Source of the DNA: a virus
Direction: 5' to 3' (one strand)
DNA: 25,264 bases
IMG/VR virus record: IMGVR_UViG_3300021335_000083
Coordinates: 1-25,264 of that record
Shown here: positions 5,397 to 14,154 of the stretch, one piece after another
Layout of the letters: every line of letters starts with the position of its first letter
How positions within the stretch are numbered: the stretch's first letter is position 1
Program-made: the position numbers and the translations under genes
The notes under the pieces: generated by a model
Databases searched by the model: none
What the model saw: the letters and a program-made list of their open reading frames with translations, nothing else
What the model was told of the DNA's origin: nothing

Positions 5397-5688
5397 ATTT
5401 AATATTGCGTAGCCTTTCGTTCTCTTTTGTCAAGAACAATACCTCTGTACGAAGAGCGTGTACTTCAGCAGTAAGAGCCAATACCTTTTCATTGCTCTCT
5501 ACAAGCAAGTCCTCTAAACGCATAACACGAGCCTTCAAATCATCACGATACTGAACGCCATCATTGTTCTCTAACTCCGTCTTCTTCTCCTCGGACTTTA
5601 CTTTTAGCCTTGCCTCAAAGAACTTCCATATACCAGCAGAGCCTAATACGGTAGCTAAAGTGATTATTATTTGTGTTATATTATCCAT
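5395..5688 (-). CDS. Membrane-anchored coiled-coil protein, 97 aa
   Basis: One hydrophobic segment at residues about 5-24 (TQIIITLATVLGSAGIW) is followed by a basic stretch (FEARLKVKSEEKK) and then a long charged coiled coil to the C-terminus, with leucines in heptad-like spacing. The shape is like an i-spanin (N-terminal anchor plus coiled coil). However, the basic residues after the membrane segment predict a cytoplasmic coiled coil by the positive-inside rule, which is the wrong topology for a spanin. It is the last gene of the minus-strand operon and overlaps the previous gene as ATGGATAA (5681-5688). Similar small anchored coiled coils occur in many phages without known function. Confidence 0.65.
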   Translation of the reverse strand: MDNITQIIITLATVLGSAGIWKFFEARLKVKSEEKKTELENNDGVQYRDDLKARVMRLEDLLVESNEKVLALTAEVHALRTEVLFLTKENERLRNIK

Positions 5689-6079
5689 TGCGGTGTAGTT
5701 GCTCTAACTTCAATCTTTTTAAACTGCTAAATGATGATAGAACAAGTAAAACCCATCCATAGTGTGAAGGTGTTGGTAGTCCTATATTCATAATGTACAT
5801 TATGAGGCTTGTGAAATACAAGCTAAAAGTGATAAATGCTGCACGCACACGACAGTCTAATCGGCCTCTTGCTACACAAGTAATCTGGTACAATCCACCC
5901 GTAAATAAGAATACCTCAAAGAAAGGCATAAAGCATATCTCAAGGTATGTAGCTATTGGAGCAAGGAACATAAGTGCAGCCGCAAGAGTAATCTCTGTAG
6001 GTTGACTGTCACTATACTTCCATATATTACGAAGTGATTTTAGTGAACTAACAAATTCTTTTTTAAACCTTAACCACAT
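5681..6079 (-). CDS. Multi-span membrane protein, 132 aa
   Basis: The N-terminus is basic and soluble (MWLRFKKEFVSSLKSLRN). About three to four membrane segments follow: residues about 30-46, 50-66, 79-101 and 106-120. A basic loop (RGRLDCRVR) and a basic tail (KRLKLEQLHRNG) are predicted to face the cytoplasm. The size and topology would fit a holin-like protein, but there is no family motif, and a family-matching holin already exists at 4951-5316. The start shares one base with the stop of the preceding gene (TAATG at 6079), so it should be translated with the virion genes. Function unknown. Confidence 0.6.
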   Translation of the reverse strand: MWLRFKKEFVSSLKSLRNIWKYSDSQPTEITLAAALMFLAPIATYLEICFMPFFEVFLFTGGLYQITCVARGRLDCRVRAAFITFSLYFTSLIMYIMNIGLPTPSHYGWVLLVLSSFSSLKRLKLEQLHRNG

Positions 6080-6702
6080 TATAGCAAAGCAATATTAATG
6101 AAGCGAGGTACAATCTCTGTGTTACATCCTGCATTAATCTGTAGCTTCACACCATTGGTCTGTACATCCTCGCTAATTACAAAGAATGTAGTGCTTGATG
6201 TGTAGTGGTGGATAGTGCTTTGCGTGTTCATATCAGCATCAAAAGAGTATATCTTATAACCACCAAATGCATTAAAATAAAAAAAGATATCTACCTCCTC
6301 ATTAGAAGAAGAAGGAATTAGTTGTATATCATAAGTAACGTGTACCAATGTACCGATAGGCACGTCAGTTAATGTAATAGTACCTGTGGTAGTATCGTAT
6401 AAGTCGTGGCTTAACCACTCTGGTGAGAACCTCTTGTCCTCAAAATTACCATTACCATCAAAAATAACAGTAGTATCTGTGTTTAGTAGTGCTGTGTAAG
6501 TTGTGTTACCACTATCGGAATAGTTTTCAAAACGATTAGAAGCCGTAGGACCAGCAGCATTAAAAGGAAAGTAAGTAGCAGTGCCGTCATTATTTGCTCT
6601 TTTGATATGAGCGTAATGAGAGTCTTCGTGAAACTCCAAAGAGTATACACCGCTCTTCTTGGCTGTAGCTCCCCCAACATTTATAAGCTTCTTGTCCTGC
6701 AT
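6079..6702 (-). CDS. Putative virion or fibre-head protein, 207 aa
   Basis: The protein is rich in Thr, Ser, Asn, Gly and aromatic residues, with many short beta-strand-like stretches (TGTITLTDVPIGTLVHVTYD; a strand around IFFYFNAFGG) and few charges. It ends RFINIALL. This composition suits a jelly-roll or beta-sandwich domain at the tip of a trimeric fibre or a capsid head fibre. There is no signal peptide or membrane segment. It is coupled by 1-nt overlaps on both sides (connector upstream, membrane protein downstream). The structural assignment comes from composition and location, not from a recognised family. Confidence 0.5.
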   Translation of the reverse strand: MQDKKLINVGGATAKKSGVYSLEFHEDSHYAHIKRANNDGTATYFPFNAAGPTASNRFENYSDSGNTTYTALLNTDTTVIFDGNGNFEDKRFSPEWLSHDLYDTTTGTITLTDVPIGTLVHVTYDIQLIPSSSNEEVDIFFYFNAFGGYKIYSFDADMNTQSTIHHYTSSTTFFVISEDVQTNGVKLQINAGCNTEIVPRFINIALL

Positions 6703-7241
6703 TATAGATTGTATGTTACTCCTCCGTCTTCACAAGAGGTATCCGTAATGCCATCTTTCGGATAGAATACACTGCCTTGGTAGGTATCTTCTTCGTCAAA
6801 TAAATCATTGTCACAACCGTCTGCAACTGCGATATCTTTAATCTCTTGATTATCAAGGATGTAATTTGTAATTCGTTTGTTGATATACCCAAGCTTGCTT
6901 TCGATTGTAGAAGAGATGGTATCAAGAATATATTGGTCTTGCTTACCTTCCTCATTTTTTGTTCTAGCAGTTTCTGTGCGTAGAATACTAATCGCTGCTT
7001 TAGAGGAATACATAGCTAAAGAATACTTAACTAATTTAAACAATCCTTCCTCTGTAGCAGATAGTGTTTGAGCAACAACTTTTGCTTCAATATCTTCATA
7101 TAGGCAAGTGCCTAATAAGTCTTGAATAGATGTGTACTGTTCAAGTTGAATCAATGCCAATAACGCACCTCTGTCCATACGCTTTGGCAAAGGAAAGTTT
7201 TGGTATAGGTAGTTATCGTCAATAAAGATTACATCAACCAT
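6702..7241 (-). CDS. Head-tail connector (adaptor) protein, 179 aa
   Basis: A helical protein with a connector-like N-terminus (IDDNYLYQNFPLPKR) leading to IQLEQYTSIQDLLGTCLYED, then several helices (LFKLVKYSLAMYSSKAAIS) and an acidic C-terminal tail. It resembles small head-completion proteins of the DUF6712/gp6-like type from Bacteroidota phages, which attach under the portal ring. The gene starts inside the portal gene's end (ATGGTTGA, 7234-7241), the expected neighbour for a connector. The disordered acidic tail could be an interaction surface. I rate the role as likely and the exact family as less certain. Confidence 0.6.
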   Translation of the reverse strand: MVDVIFIDDNYLYQNFPLPKRMDRGALLALIQLEQYTSIQDLLGTCLYEDIEAKVVAQTLSATEEGLFKLVKYSLAMYSSKAAISILRTETARTKNEEGKQDQYILDTISSTIESKLGYINKRITNYILDNQEIKDIAVADGCDNDLFDEEDTYQGSVFYPKDGITDTSCEDGGVTYNL

Positions 7242-8475
7242 TTGTTATATCTGTTGTGTTAGCACCTTTAATGCTTTCCAGGTTAATATCTTCTTCAACT
7301 ACAGATAATTCCATCTTATCATATCCTACTGTAGCAAGAATTCTATTTACAGAATCTAAAAGGATTTCTCTATTAGGAAGTGTTTCAGTAGCTCTAAAAA
7401 TTTGGTATGCTGTAACAAGCTCGTTTCCTGTACCGCCAAGCTTACCGCTAACCATAACACCAAATAGAGTAGGAGAAGTTACGTTGTGAGCAGTAAGAAT
7501 TTTAGCATCGTTAAGTCTTGATAATACGTCTACAGTTTTATCTAAGTTTGCAATATCTAGTGGCGTAAACTTTGGTGCATCCTCATCCTTCTTTACCCAA
7601 GAAACTACAAAGTTATCAGCTTCTGGCCCTGTAAAAGATTCTTTAAACTTATTGTATTCTTCACGCTTTTGTTCAGCAGACATATTTCTGCCAATAAAAG
7701 TAGCTAATACTTTAGGAGCAAATCCGTTTTCTGCACTACTCTTAATGTGTTTACCAAATGAAAAGTCTGAAGCAATATAATGAAAAGCAGAAATGTAATT
7801 TGGAACACCATAATATGGGTTTCCAGAGTAAGGATTCGCTACATATAAAAGTGCTTCTGTAGCTGACTTATCAAACTTATTAAAAGCCTTAATTTTTTTA
7901 GGCTCGTTGTGCTGTACAGAATTAGCTCCATAGCCAAAGCTTCTTCTTACAATGTAATGTGTGACCTCACCTTTAGCATTTGGTTCGCCTACACGAACTC
8001 CTTTTGGGTCTACAGACTTTAGTTCTACAATCTTAGTGCGCTCTTTGTTCCAACGAACATATAAAGCTAAAGCACCTTTGTGTTCATATTGGAATGCAGC
8101 GTGTGTAAGAACTTCATACATTCCCTGGTTATTACCACCACAATGGTTTAGAAATGCTTTTAATTCTGCCTTAGATTTATTAGTAGTAAGGAATTCATCG
8201 CTATAAGCAATGTCATTACCTACTACCATCTTTGCTTTCTTAGTTAAGATACCACTATGTACTGGAGATTGGCGTAGCATCTTTTCAAGAATTACTGGAA
8301 AATCGTCATTAACACCAAACTTAATATAATCGCCTAGTGTTGTATGACCAAGCTTATATCTACCATTAAGGTCTTCAATAGAATTTTCTAACTCGTTGGT
8401 TGGAATGCTATTCTCTGTAGCTTGTACAAAGGTATTAGAAGCAAAGAAATCTGTTATGTTTGATAGTAAACCCAT
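7234..8475 (-). CDS. Phage portal protein, 413 aa
   Basis: Length and pattern fit an HK97/PBSX-type portal. The N-terminal region includes YIKFGVNDDFPVILEKMLRQS, resembling the nlY..N.l....i.....a portal start. A central wing region has KGALALYVRWNKE and ELKSVDPKGVR, and ANPYSGNPYYGVPNY-x-SAFHYIASD (the P..YYG.P....A region) leads into the stem. A C-terminal helical part follows (FRATETLPNREILLDSVNR, near residue 370). The dodecameric ring would sit at the capsid vertex and pass DNA. It follows a fibre-like gene rather than terminase, which is unusual. The leader carries a TTGTAAATTA element 6 nt before the ATG. Confidence 0.8.
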   Translation of the reverse strand: MGLLSNITDFFASNTFVQATENSIPTNELENSIEDLNGRYKLGHTTLGDYIKFGVNDDFPVILEKMLRQSPVHSGILTKKAKMVVGNDIAYSDEFLTTNKSKAELKAFLNHCGGNNQGMYEVLTHAAFQYEHKGALALYVRWNKERTKIVELKSVDPKGVRVGEPNAKGEVTHYIVRRSFGYGANSVQHNEPKKIKAFNKFDKSATEALLYVANPYSGNPYYGVPNYISAFHYIASDFSFGKHIKSSAENGFAPKVLATFIGRNMSAEQKREEYNKFKESFTGPEADNFVVSWVKKDEDAPKFTPLDIANLDKTVDVLSRLNDAKILTAHNVTSPTLFGVMVSGKLGGTGNELVTAYQIFRATETLPNREILLDSVNRILATVGYDKMELSVVEEDINLESIKGANTTDITNG

Positions 8476-8481
8476 ATGATA

Positions 8482-8491
8482 TAATTTACAA
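8482..8491 (-). repeat. Recurrent TTGTAAATTA element in gene gaps (4 copies)
   Basis: The 10-mer TTGTAAATTA (minus-strand reading) occurs exactly at 8482-8491, 14731-14740, 16261-16270 and 18125-18134, each within 10 nt after a stop codon and before the next minus-strand gene. A near copy, TTGTAAAAT, overlaps the tape-measure start at 24732-24740. In front of the portal and the 258-residue gene the element ends about 6 nt before ATG, a distance that suits a translation-initiation element in an organism with weak Shine-Dalgarno use. A promoter part or chance in AT-rich gaps are alternatives. One further copy lies inside a plus-strand gene at about 3089. Confidence 0.4.
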
Positions 8492-8492
8492 T

Positions 8493-9989
8493 TTAGTGGT
8501 CAAATCTAAAGTGAGGGGCATCAGAAGATGAGTTATTTATATTGTACCAATTACCATCTTTTGATTTTGTCCAAACTTTAGTAAAGTCTGGTGTCTTATT
8601 AGTATCTAATTGCGTTATATACATATTATAATCAAAAGAACTTCCAGCAGGACTACCAATTATTGAGAAGTTAGATGTAATAGTTTCTTCTAATATAGCA
8701 CCATCTGTATATCCTTGTTGAACTTTTATAATAGCAGTTCTATTCAATAAATCATAATTGTAATTACCATCACCAACAGTAATTCTCAATAATGTTGGGT
8801 CGTTTGTTACGATTCCTGCATTGTTAAACACTATAGGGCTATATCCTTTTAAGGTAAATGTATCACCATCTATTGTGATTGTATCTTCCTCGTAAGGTGT
8901 TGATACTATTGTGTTAGCACCCGAGCTATAGTTTGCTGAATAAAATCCTGCTTGAATAGGAGTTGTAGTTCCATCACTCCATTCAAAGCTAGATAAGAAA
9001 TAAGTAGTTACGCTTGCTGTTTCCGTTGCTAAAGAGGGCCTTACATTTGTTGCAACCTCAGTCATAACTTGATTGGAACCGCTAAATGAAGGTGGATTAA
9101 ATCCAAAAACAAGATATAAAGAACTATCTGTACCCGCATTAACTGATTGGAAGTCTATTGTTAGGTTCCCATAGTTTTCTTCAACATATACATATAAATT
9201 ATATGTTTCAGTATTAACACTTTCAATATGATTTATAGTTGTTTTGCCGTTAAGTTGCATATCGTTTGCATCTGCTAAAGACTCGGCTACATACATTTCA
9301 ACTTTTGGGGGTATATAAACAGTGTATATAGATGATGTGTATAAAACATTATCATCTGCATCTAAACCCTCATATTTTACTTGAGACACATCACCAAAGT
9401 TTATTGTTTCATCTTCTATATCAAAAAATATTTGATTTAATGAACTCTTTGCCTGTGTTTTTGTAATAATATTACCACTGCTATCTTCAATAACGGCTCT
9501 TAATTTTTGTATAGAACTGCTAATATTTGAAATTGATGCAACCCACGTCCAAGTATCTGTTCTAACTTGATAAGGCTCGATTAAAGTTCCATATTCAGGG
9601 TCCCAAATTTCCACATAAAATGAAGGAGAAGAATTGTCGGGAGAAGATGAATCAACTTGGTTTGACAACACAACACTATTAGAATATATTCCAGTACTTA
9701 ATGTATTATATTGGTAATCTTGAACATCGGCAAGATATGTGTAATCGTTACCTTGATTAGAGATGGTAAGGTAATACTCCCCACCATCTATATCATTGCT
9801 TAATAAGTCAATGTTTAACTTAATGAAGTCCTTACAAGAATCAAGGTTGTTTAAGTCCGTAAGATTAGTTATGGTTAAAGAACCAGTACCCACTACCTTG
9901 GATAGTGTAATGTTAAAGCTGTTCACTGTAAAAGATGATAGCTTTACAAAGGATAGTGTATTTACTGCTCCTGCTTTAAGACGCTTCAT
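8493..9989 (-). CDS. Putative fibre or baseplate structural protein, 498 aa
   Basis: A beta-rich, Ser/Thr/Asn-rich protein without signal peptide or membrane segments. Residues 1-110 form a recognisable N-terminal module of short strands and turns, with SNDIDGGEYYLTISNQGNDY in its second half, similar to a module I associate with tail-appendage proteins of Bacteroidota phages. The remainder looks like repeated immunoglobulin-type beta-sandwich strands (YLVFGFNPPSFSG; DTITIDGDTFTLKGYSP). It ends in a short DAPHFRFDH tip. Position after the fibre genes and before the portal supports a virion role. Receptor binding is possible but unproven. Confidence 0.55.
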   Translation of the reverse strand: MKRLKAGAVNTLSFVKLSSFTVNSFNITLSKVVGTGSLTITNLTDLNNLDSCKDFIKLNIDLLSNDIDGGEYYLTISNQGNDYTYLADVQDYQYNTLSTGIYSNSVVLSNQVDSSSPDNSSPSFYVEIWDPEYGTLIEPYQVRTDTWTWVASISNISSSIQKLRAVIEDSSGNIITKTQAKSSLNQIFFDIEDETINFGDVSQVKYEGLDADDNVLYTSSIYTVYIPPKVEMYVAESLADANDMQLNGKTTINHIESVNTETYNLYVYVEENYGNLTIDFQSVNAGTDSSLYLVFGFNPPSFSGSNQVMTEVATNVRPSLATETASVTTYFLSSFEWSDGTTTPIQAGFYSANYSSGANTIVSTPYEEDTITIDGDTFTLKGYSPIVFNNAGIVTNDPTLLRITVGDGNYNYDLLNRTAIIKVQQGYTDGAILEETITSNFSIIGSPAGSSFDYNMYITQLDTNKTPDFTKVWTKSKDGNWYNINNSSSDAPHFRFDH

Positions 9990-10006
9990 TAAACTTTATA
10001 TATTAA

Positions 10007-10378
10007 TTATAATAACTCCTCACTTGGTTCTGGGAAGTACTCAGGATGCAATGCTCTACAAGCCTCCGTCCATTCTCTAATAGCAGAGCTAGAGCCAAAG
10101 GTATGCACACCCATAGGCGCACACCATACGAGCTGCCCATCCCAAGAGCTGTCTGCCTCGCCATCCCACAATACATCTATATGGTAGGTAGAAGATAGTA
10201 CAGGTGCGGTGAGTTCGTTTCCTTCTTCATCGTATGTACCTTCTTGCTCTACGAGGTTACCGAGATGTACGATAGCGTGGTTGTGGTTAGGGTTTCCTTC
10301 CTCATCGACTCCTAGTGCGTTAATCTTTGTAGTCGCAGCACCCTTGCTGCCGAAAGAGTATTTTCTAAATGTTTTCAT
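10007..10378 (-). CDS. Small acidic protein next to fibre genes, 123 aa
   Basis: The protein has a Gly/Asn/His-rich N-terminal half (EEGNPNHNHAIVHLGNL) and a middle with YHIDVLWDGEADSSWDGQLVW. The C-terminal helix reads AIREWTEACRALHPEYFPEP. Small proteins of this kind lie next to fibre genes in some Bacteroidota phages, where they may be fibre chaperones or virion components; that is inference from context. The gene is coupled to the upstream fibre by TAATG at 10378. I see no enzymatic motif. The duplicated EEGN pieces (residues about 26-29 and 51-54) are a minor oddity. Confidence 0.5.
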   Translation of the reverse strand: MKTFRKYSFGSKGAATTKINALGVDEEGNPNHNHAIVHLGNLVEQEGTYDEEGNELTAPVLSSTYHIDVLWDGEADSSWDGQLVWCAPMGVHTFGSSSAIREWTEACRALHPEYFPEPSEELL

Positions 10379-12078
10379 TATAGTGTTGTTAAATCTGCTA
10401 ATTCTTCGTTTGATAGTCGTGTCTTGAATACAAGGGCTTGATTTATTTCTACACCTACTTGAGATGAGTGATTAAATGTAACTTTAGAAAGGTTGGTATA
10501 AGTAGTTCCACTTCCACTTCCTATTTGTGTTCCGTTTACATAAAAAATAGATTCACTACCATTAAAAGAAACTGCTGCTTTTGCTCTCCCGTTTAATACT
10601 GAAGATGCAACTGAAAATATAATAGTCCCCCCATTTCGCACTTGAGTATAAATCTTACCATCGTTCAAACTATACATAATAATACGAGTTCCACTTGAAC
10701 CACTATCAACACCTAAATAGCCATTTAAATTTGTAGTGTCTTTTATATCAAAAAACAAAGTGCCTTCCGTTTGCCCAATTAAATCACTCACACCTGTTAC
10801 GGAGTTTGATTCATCGACACGAGTCACACTACTCCCATAGGTAGGGATGTAGGATGTTGCGTAGCTTCCTGCTTCAATCATTGCACCATAAGCATACATA
10901 TACCCCTGCGTGTCGGTTGTTGTAAGAGTCCCATTGTTTTGTGCAAAATAATAAGCAGCAGTATATACGGCTGTTGTAGTTTTTGTAATAGCACATCTAT
11001 ACCAACCATTCCCCATATCGGTTATCACTGCCGTGTGTCCACTTGCAGTTGTTCCGATAGTTCCGTTAGTTAGGTTAAAATATGTTACTCCATTGTACGA
11101 TAATGCTATATGGTCAAATGTTCCTGCTTTAGCAAATATGCTTAATGTCTTTGTACCTGCCGTTATACCTGCATAGTTGATATTGGCTGCCGTTGTAAAC
11201 CCGCTTTGCTGCGCCATCTTATAAGCATTTTGTGCGCCTTCAGGACTATCTACATTGTTTGCAGTTCTATCTAATCTATTAGCACTCCAACTATCAAGGT
11301 ATTCACTATGTGGGAAATCATTAGTCCTTTGTGGCTCTAACAACAAAGCAGGACACGAACTATCCGTATAGTCCAATCTTGGTACATTATCAGTAATACC
11401 TCCCTCTACGGCAGTAGTAGTCGTTTCTATGTAGTCTCTTGCTACAAGTCCCTGCTCAAGTTGGGCATCTTGGATGTAGATTCCTGCAGGAGATACACCG
11501 CCTGTAATACTACCATCTGCAACGGCAGGATATAGTCTAACTGCTGCTATTGAAGCATTCACGGAAATAGAACATCTATAATATCCATTACCTGCTGATT
11601 CAATAGCCGAATCTATAACGCCACTTGTAGAACCTAAAGCACCCGAAGACAAATCAAAATAAGCGTTATAATTAGTAACCCCATCGGAAATATACATATA
11701 CATCCAATTCACGCTTTCGGGTTTAGCGTAAACGCTAAATGTATGAACACCGCTTGAGGCTACATTTTGTCTAATATATCGTGCTGAAGCATCACTTCTC
11801 TCCAATAACCAAGCATCGTTACTTCCATCATACCCACTCTGTCCTCCGCTTACTGATATAGCAGAGCTTAATGTCCAAGTAGTATCAAAGGTATTGCTCT
11901 GCAACAAGAGGTTACTTGTCTCCTTCTCTATAAACCCATCTGCATTAACTCTCGTAGCAGCAGACGAACGGGTAAAAGTAAAATCACCATCACCACTAAC
12001 AGGCTTCTGCGAGTAGACCTTTCCTGTTTTAGTTCCGCTTGGTATAAGTACCAAACTTGATTTGTCGTATATACTCAT
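10378..12078 (-). CDS. Tail fibre with two tandem binding modules and lectin-like tip, 566 aa
   Basis: The N-terminal residues 1-52 (LVLIPSGTKTGKVYSQKP; FTFTRSSAATRVN) form a short conserved attachment module. Two related beta-sandwich modules follow. The first (about 55-215) includes LLLQSNTFDTTW, FSVYAK, and a GNGYYRCSI strand, and ends YIQDAQLEQG; the second (about 245-415) has LSIFAKAG, GNGWYRCAI and AYGAMIEAGSYATSYIPTYG. They resemble carbohydrate-binding modules of CBM4/9 shape. The C-terminal region (about 435-566) looks like a concanavalin A/LamG-type lectin domain (GTLFFDIKD; AKAAVSFNGSESIFYVNGTQ). It would bind host surface glycans. It is a paralogue of the adjacent fibre, from which it is separated by 1 nt. 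Confidence 0.75.
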   Translation of the reverse strand: MSIYDKSSLVLIPSGTKTGKVYSQKPVSGDGDFTFTRSSAATRVNADGFIEKETSNLLLQSNTFDTTWTLSSAISVSGGQSGYDGSNDAWLLERSDASARYIRQNVASSGVHTFSVYAKPESVNWMYMYISDGVTNYNAYFDLSSGALGSTSGVIDSAIESAGNGYYRCSISVNASIAAVRLYPAVADGSITGGVSPAGIYIQDAQLEQGLVARDYIETTTTAVEGGITDNVPRLDYTDSSCPALLLEPQRTNDFPHSEYLDSWSANRLDRTANNVDSPEGAQNAYKMAQQSGFTTAANINYAGITAGTKTLSIFAKAGTFDHIALSYNGVTYFNLTNGTIGTTASGHTAVITDMGNGWYRCAITKTTTAVYTAAYYFAQNNGTLTTTDTQGYMYAYGAMIEAGSYATSYIPTYGSSVTRVDESNSVTGVSDLIGQTEGTLFFDIKDTTNLNGYLGVDSGSSGTRIIMYSLNDGKIYTQVRNGGTIIFSVASSVLNGRAKAAVSFNGSESIFYVNGTQIGSGSGTTYTNLSKVTFNHSSQVGVEINQALVFKTRLSNEELADLTTL

Positions 12079-12079
12079 C

Positions 12080-13831
12080 TTATAAAGTTGTTAAGGCGAT
12101 ACATTCGCTATCAGTTAATGCCGTTGGGAAGATTAAAAGTTGTTTTGATATACACTCCGTTCTTAAATATGCCGAACTAATATCTATTACTACATCCGCA
12201 GTACCAAACAAAGAACCATTAGCAAAACATTTAAAAGTTCCATTACTATATACAATGGCTGCTTTATAGTTGTTTCCTTGAGCAAAATCACCGCTTGTGT
12301 CATAGAGACTTCCCGAAGTGCTACCATCAGCAGCATACAACCTCACACGGAAATAATTGGGATTGTGTGATTGTATTCTTATTCTACTGCTTCCGCTTCC
12401 GTAAAAAGAAAACATATCAATCGCATTTATCGTTGAAGGAACCATTCTTTCTAATTCCAAGAATATCGTATAGTTATCTGCAAGGGAGTCGGGTAAAGAA
12501 GTAAGCACTCCCGAATCAGCAGACCTCGTTACACTTGAACCATATGTTGGTATATATGAGGTAGGGTAGCTTCCTGCTTCTATTTGGATTCCGTAGATAT
12601 AGTAATTATCTCCTGCTGTTACAGATATACTTGGACTTCTTATCGCATCTGCGCTTGGTGCGACTACAATATATGCTTGAAGGGTCGTTAACAAAGCCTC
12701 CATCGTAGCAGTACATCTGTACCACCCATTGCCGTAGTCCTCAACATTTGCAGTAACAACACCCGACTCTTCGTAAGCAACAACACCCTCTTGAATATCA
12801 AAGTTTGTACGAGCATTGCTGCCTACTTGACCTCCTCCGTGAAATAACTGAATGTATCTAAATGCTCCTTTTTTAGCAAAGAAAGAAATAGTATAGTCAT
12901 TATTAGCAGTTACTGAAAAGCCATCTTGAATACCTATACTTGCAGTCGTTGTTGCGGCTGCTGATATTTGTGTCGCATTTTGTACACCTTCGGGTGATAA
13001 TGCGGAATTTGCAGTAACGGAAATGTTACCATAAGGATTCCAAGAAGAGCCAATATACTCACTATATCCTGCAAGGTTAGTCCGTTGAGGCTCAAGTAAG
13101 AGACTAGGACACGAACCCGAATAGTCAAGGCGAGGCATATCCTCCAAGATACCTGCCGATACGCTTGTAGTGGTTGTGGTAATTACATCCGTGCTAACTA
13201 GACCGCTTTCTAGCTGTGCGTCTTGGATGTAGATAGAGTCTCCACTCGTTGTAGTGAGTGTTCCGTTTGCCGTTGCTGTAAAGATACGAACCTCCGTTGC
13301 AGTCTTATCAAAGGCAATGGTACAACGATACCAACCGCCACCAATATCCTCCATAGAGGCATCAATAACATTATTTTGAACACCCCCCAATACTCCATTG
13401 GCTAAATCAAAATAAACATAAGGAGGTGCAGTAGCAACGACATATAGAGCCATCCAATTCACACTCCCTGCCTTTGCGTAAACAGACATTGTTTGTACTC
13501 CTGAGGTAGATATAGTTTGAGATACTCTACAAGAGGCTGCGGTTGAAAGCAACTCCCACGCAGTATTAGTACCATCATAACCCGAATGTCCTCCTGTAAC
13601 CGAAGCACTCGTTAGTGTCCAAGTAGTATCGAATGTATTCGATTGCAGCAAGAGATTCTCTCGACCCTTCTCAATATAGCCCGATGAGGCTACCCTAGTA
13701 GCAGCAAGATTTGAACCCCTACTAAAGGTAAAATCCCCACTACCATCCGTAGGGCGTACACTATACAGCTTACCATCCTTATAGGCGGTAGGTATCATTG
13801 CTAAAGATGATAAGTCAAATAAATTGCTCAT
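12080..13831 (-). CDS. Paralogous tail fibre with tandem binding modules, 583 aa
   Basis: The start is set at ATG 13831 (MSNLFDLSSLAMIPTAYKDG), which overlaps the upstream stop as TAATG; an ATG further upstream at 13864 would overlap more deeply with no gain. The domain order equals the neighbouring fibre: attachment module with FTFSRGSNLAATRV, module 1 with LLLQSNTFDTTW and GGGWYRCTI, module 2 with GNGWYRCTA and IEAGSYPTSYIPTYG, and a C-terminal lectin-like domain ending SECIALTTL. The tips differ strongly (from about residue 455) while the LLLQSNTFDTTW region is near-identical, even in DNA. This suggests duplication followed by divergence of receptor specificity. Both fibres may be on the same particle. 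Confidence 0.75.
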   Translation of the reverse strand: MSNLFDLSSLAMIPTAYKDGKLYSVRPTDGSGDFTFSRGSNLAATRVASSGYIEKGRENLLLQSNTFDTTWTLTSASVTGGHSGYDGTNTAWELLSTAASCRVSQTISTSGVQTMSVYAKAGSVNWMALYVVATAPPYVYFDLANGVLGGVQNNVIDASMEDIGGGWYRCTIAFDKTATEVRIFTATANGTLTTTSGDSIYIQDAQLESGLVSTDVITTTTTSVSAGILEDMPRLDYSGSCPSLLLEPQRTNLAGYSEYIGSSWNPYGNISVTANSALSPEGVQNATQISAAATTTASIGIQDGFSVTANNDYTISFFAKKGAFRYIQLFHGGGQVGSNARTNFDIQEGVVAYEESGVVTANVEDYGNGWYRCTATMEALLTTLQAYIVVAPSADAIRSPSISVTAGDNYYIYGIQIEAGSYPTSYIPTYGSSVTRSADSGVLTSLPDSLADNYTIFLELERMVPSTINAIDMFSFYGSGSSRIRIQSHNPNYFRVRLYAADGSTSGSLYDTSGDFAQGNNYKAAIVYSNGTFKCFANGSLFGTADVVIDISSAYLRTECISKQLLIFPTALTDSECIALTTL

Positions 13832-14151
13832 TATAATAAATCGCTTAATTTGTTTACTGTACAAGACTCAGCTTCAGCAGAACCACCATTTGCAACTACT
13901 CTTTGGGAATATAAATCAAACAAACCTCTAGCAGAATCTAGTGATGGAAAATCTAATATTGAATCACTAGCACAACTATATGATTCGATAATACCACCAT
14001 CATCAAAAACTCTTGTACCAAAATCCTGGTATCCTATTCTAATATTGTCTACAATGTATCCAGTCTTATTTATTAAATAAGATTTTATATTAGAAACCGT
14101 TTGGACAGCATCTTTAAGATATCCAGTTCCATTGTTTAATAAGTAACCCAT
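13831..14151 (-). CDS. Small internally duplicated Cys protein, 106 aa
   Basis: The protein is made of two kinds of duplicated motif. Near the N-terminus, YLLNNGTGYLKDAV and YLINKTGYIVDNI are copies. In the C-terminal two-thirds, GTRVFDDGGIIESYSC (45-60) and SQRVVANGGSAEAESC (82-97) are copies with identical GG-to-Cys spacing (C60 and C97). The second motif, RV-x3-GG-x2-E-x3-C, recurs in small proteins next to tail fibres in flavophages as far as I recall. It is coupled to the fibre gene by TAATG and lies 3 nt from the tube-like gene. It may link fibre and tail or be a structural adaptor; there is no established function. Confidence 0.6.
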   Translation of the reverse strand: MGYLLNNGTGYLKDAVQTVSNIKSYLINKTGYIVDNIRIGYQDFGTRVFDDGGIIESYSCASDSILDFPSLDSARGLFDLYSQRVVANGGSAEAESCTVNKLSDLL

Positions 14152-14154
14152 CTA

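Noticed and set aside
10378-13831. Fibre repeats considered as a diversity-generating retroelement target
   Set aside because: I saw no reverse transcriptase gene, no template repeat and no run of adenine-biased codons; the similarity is ordinary gene duplication.
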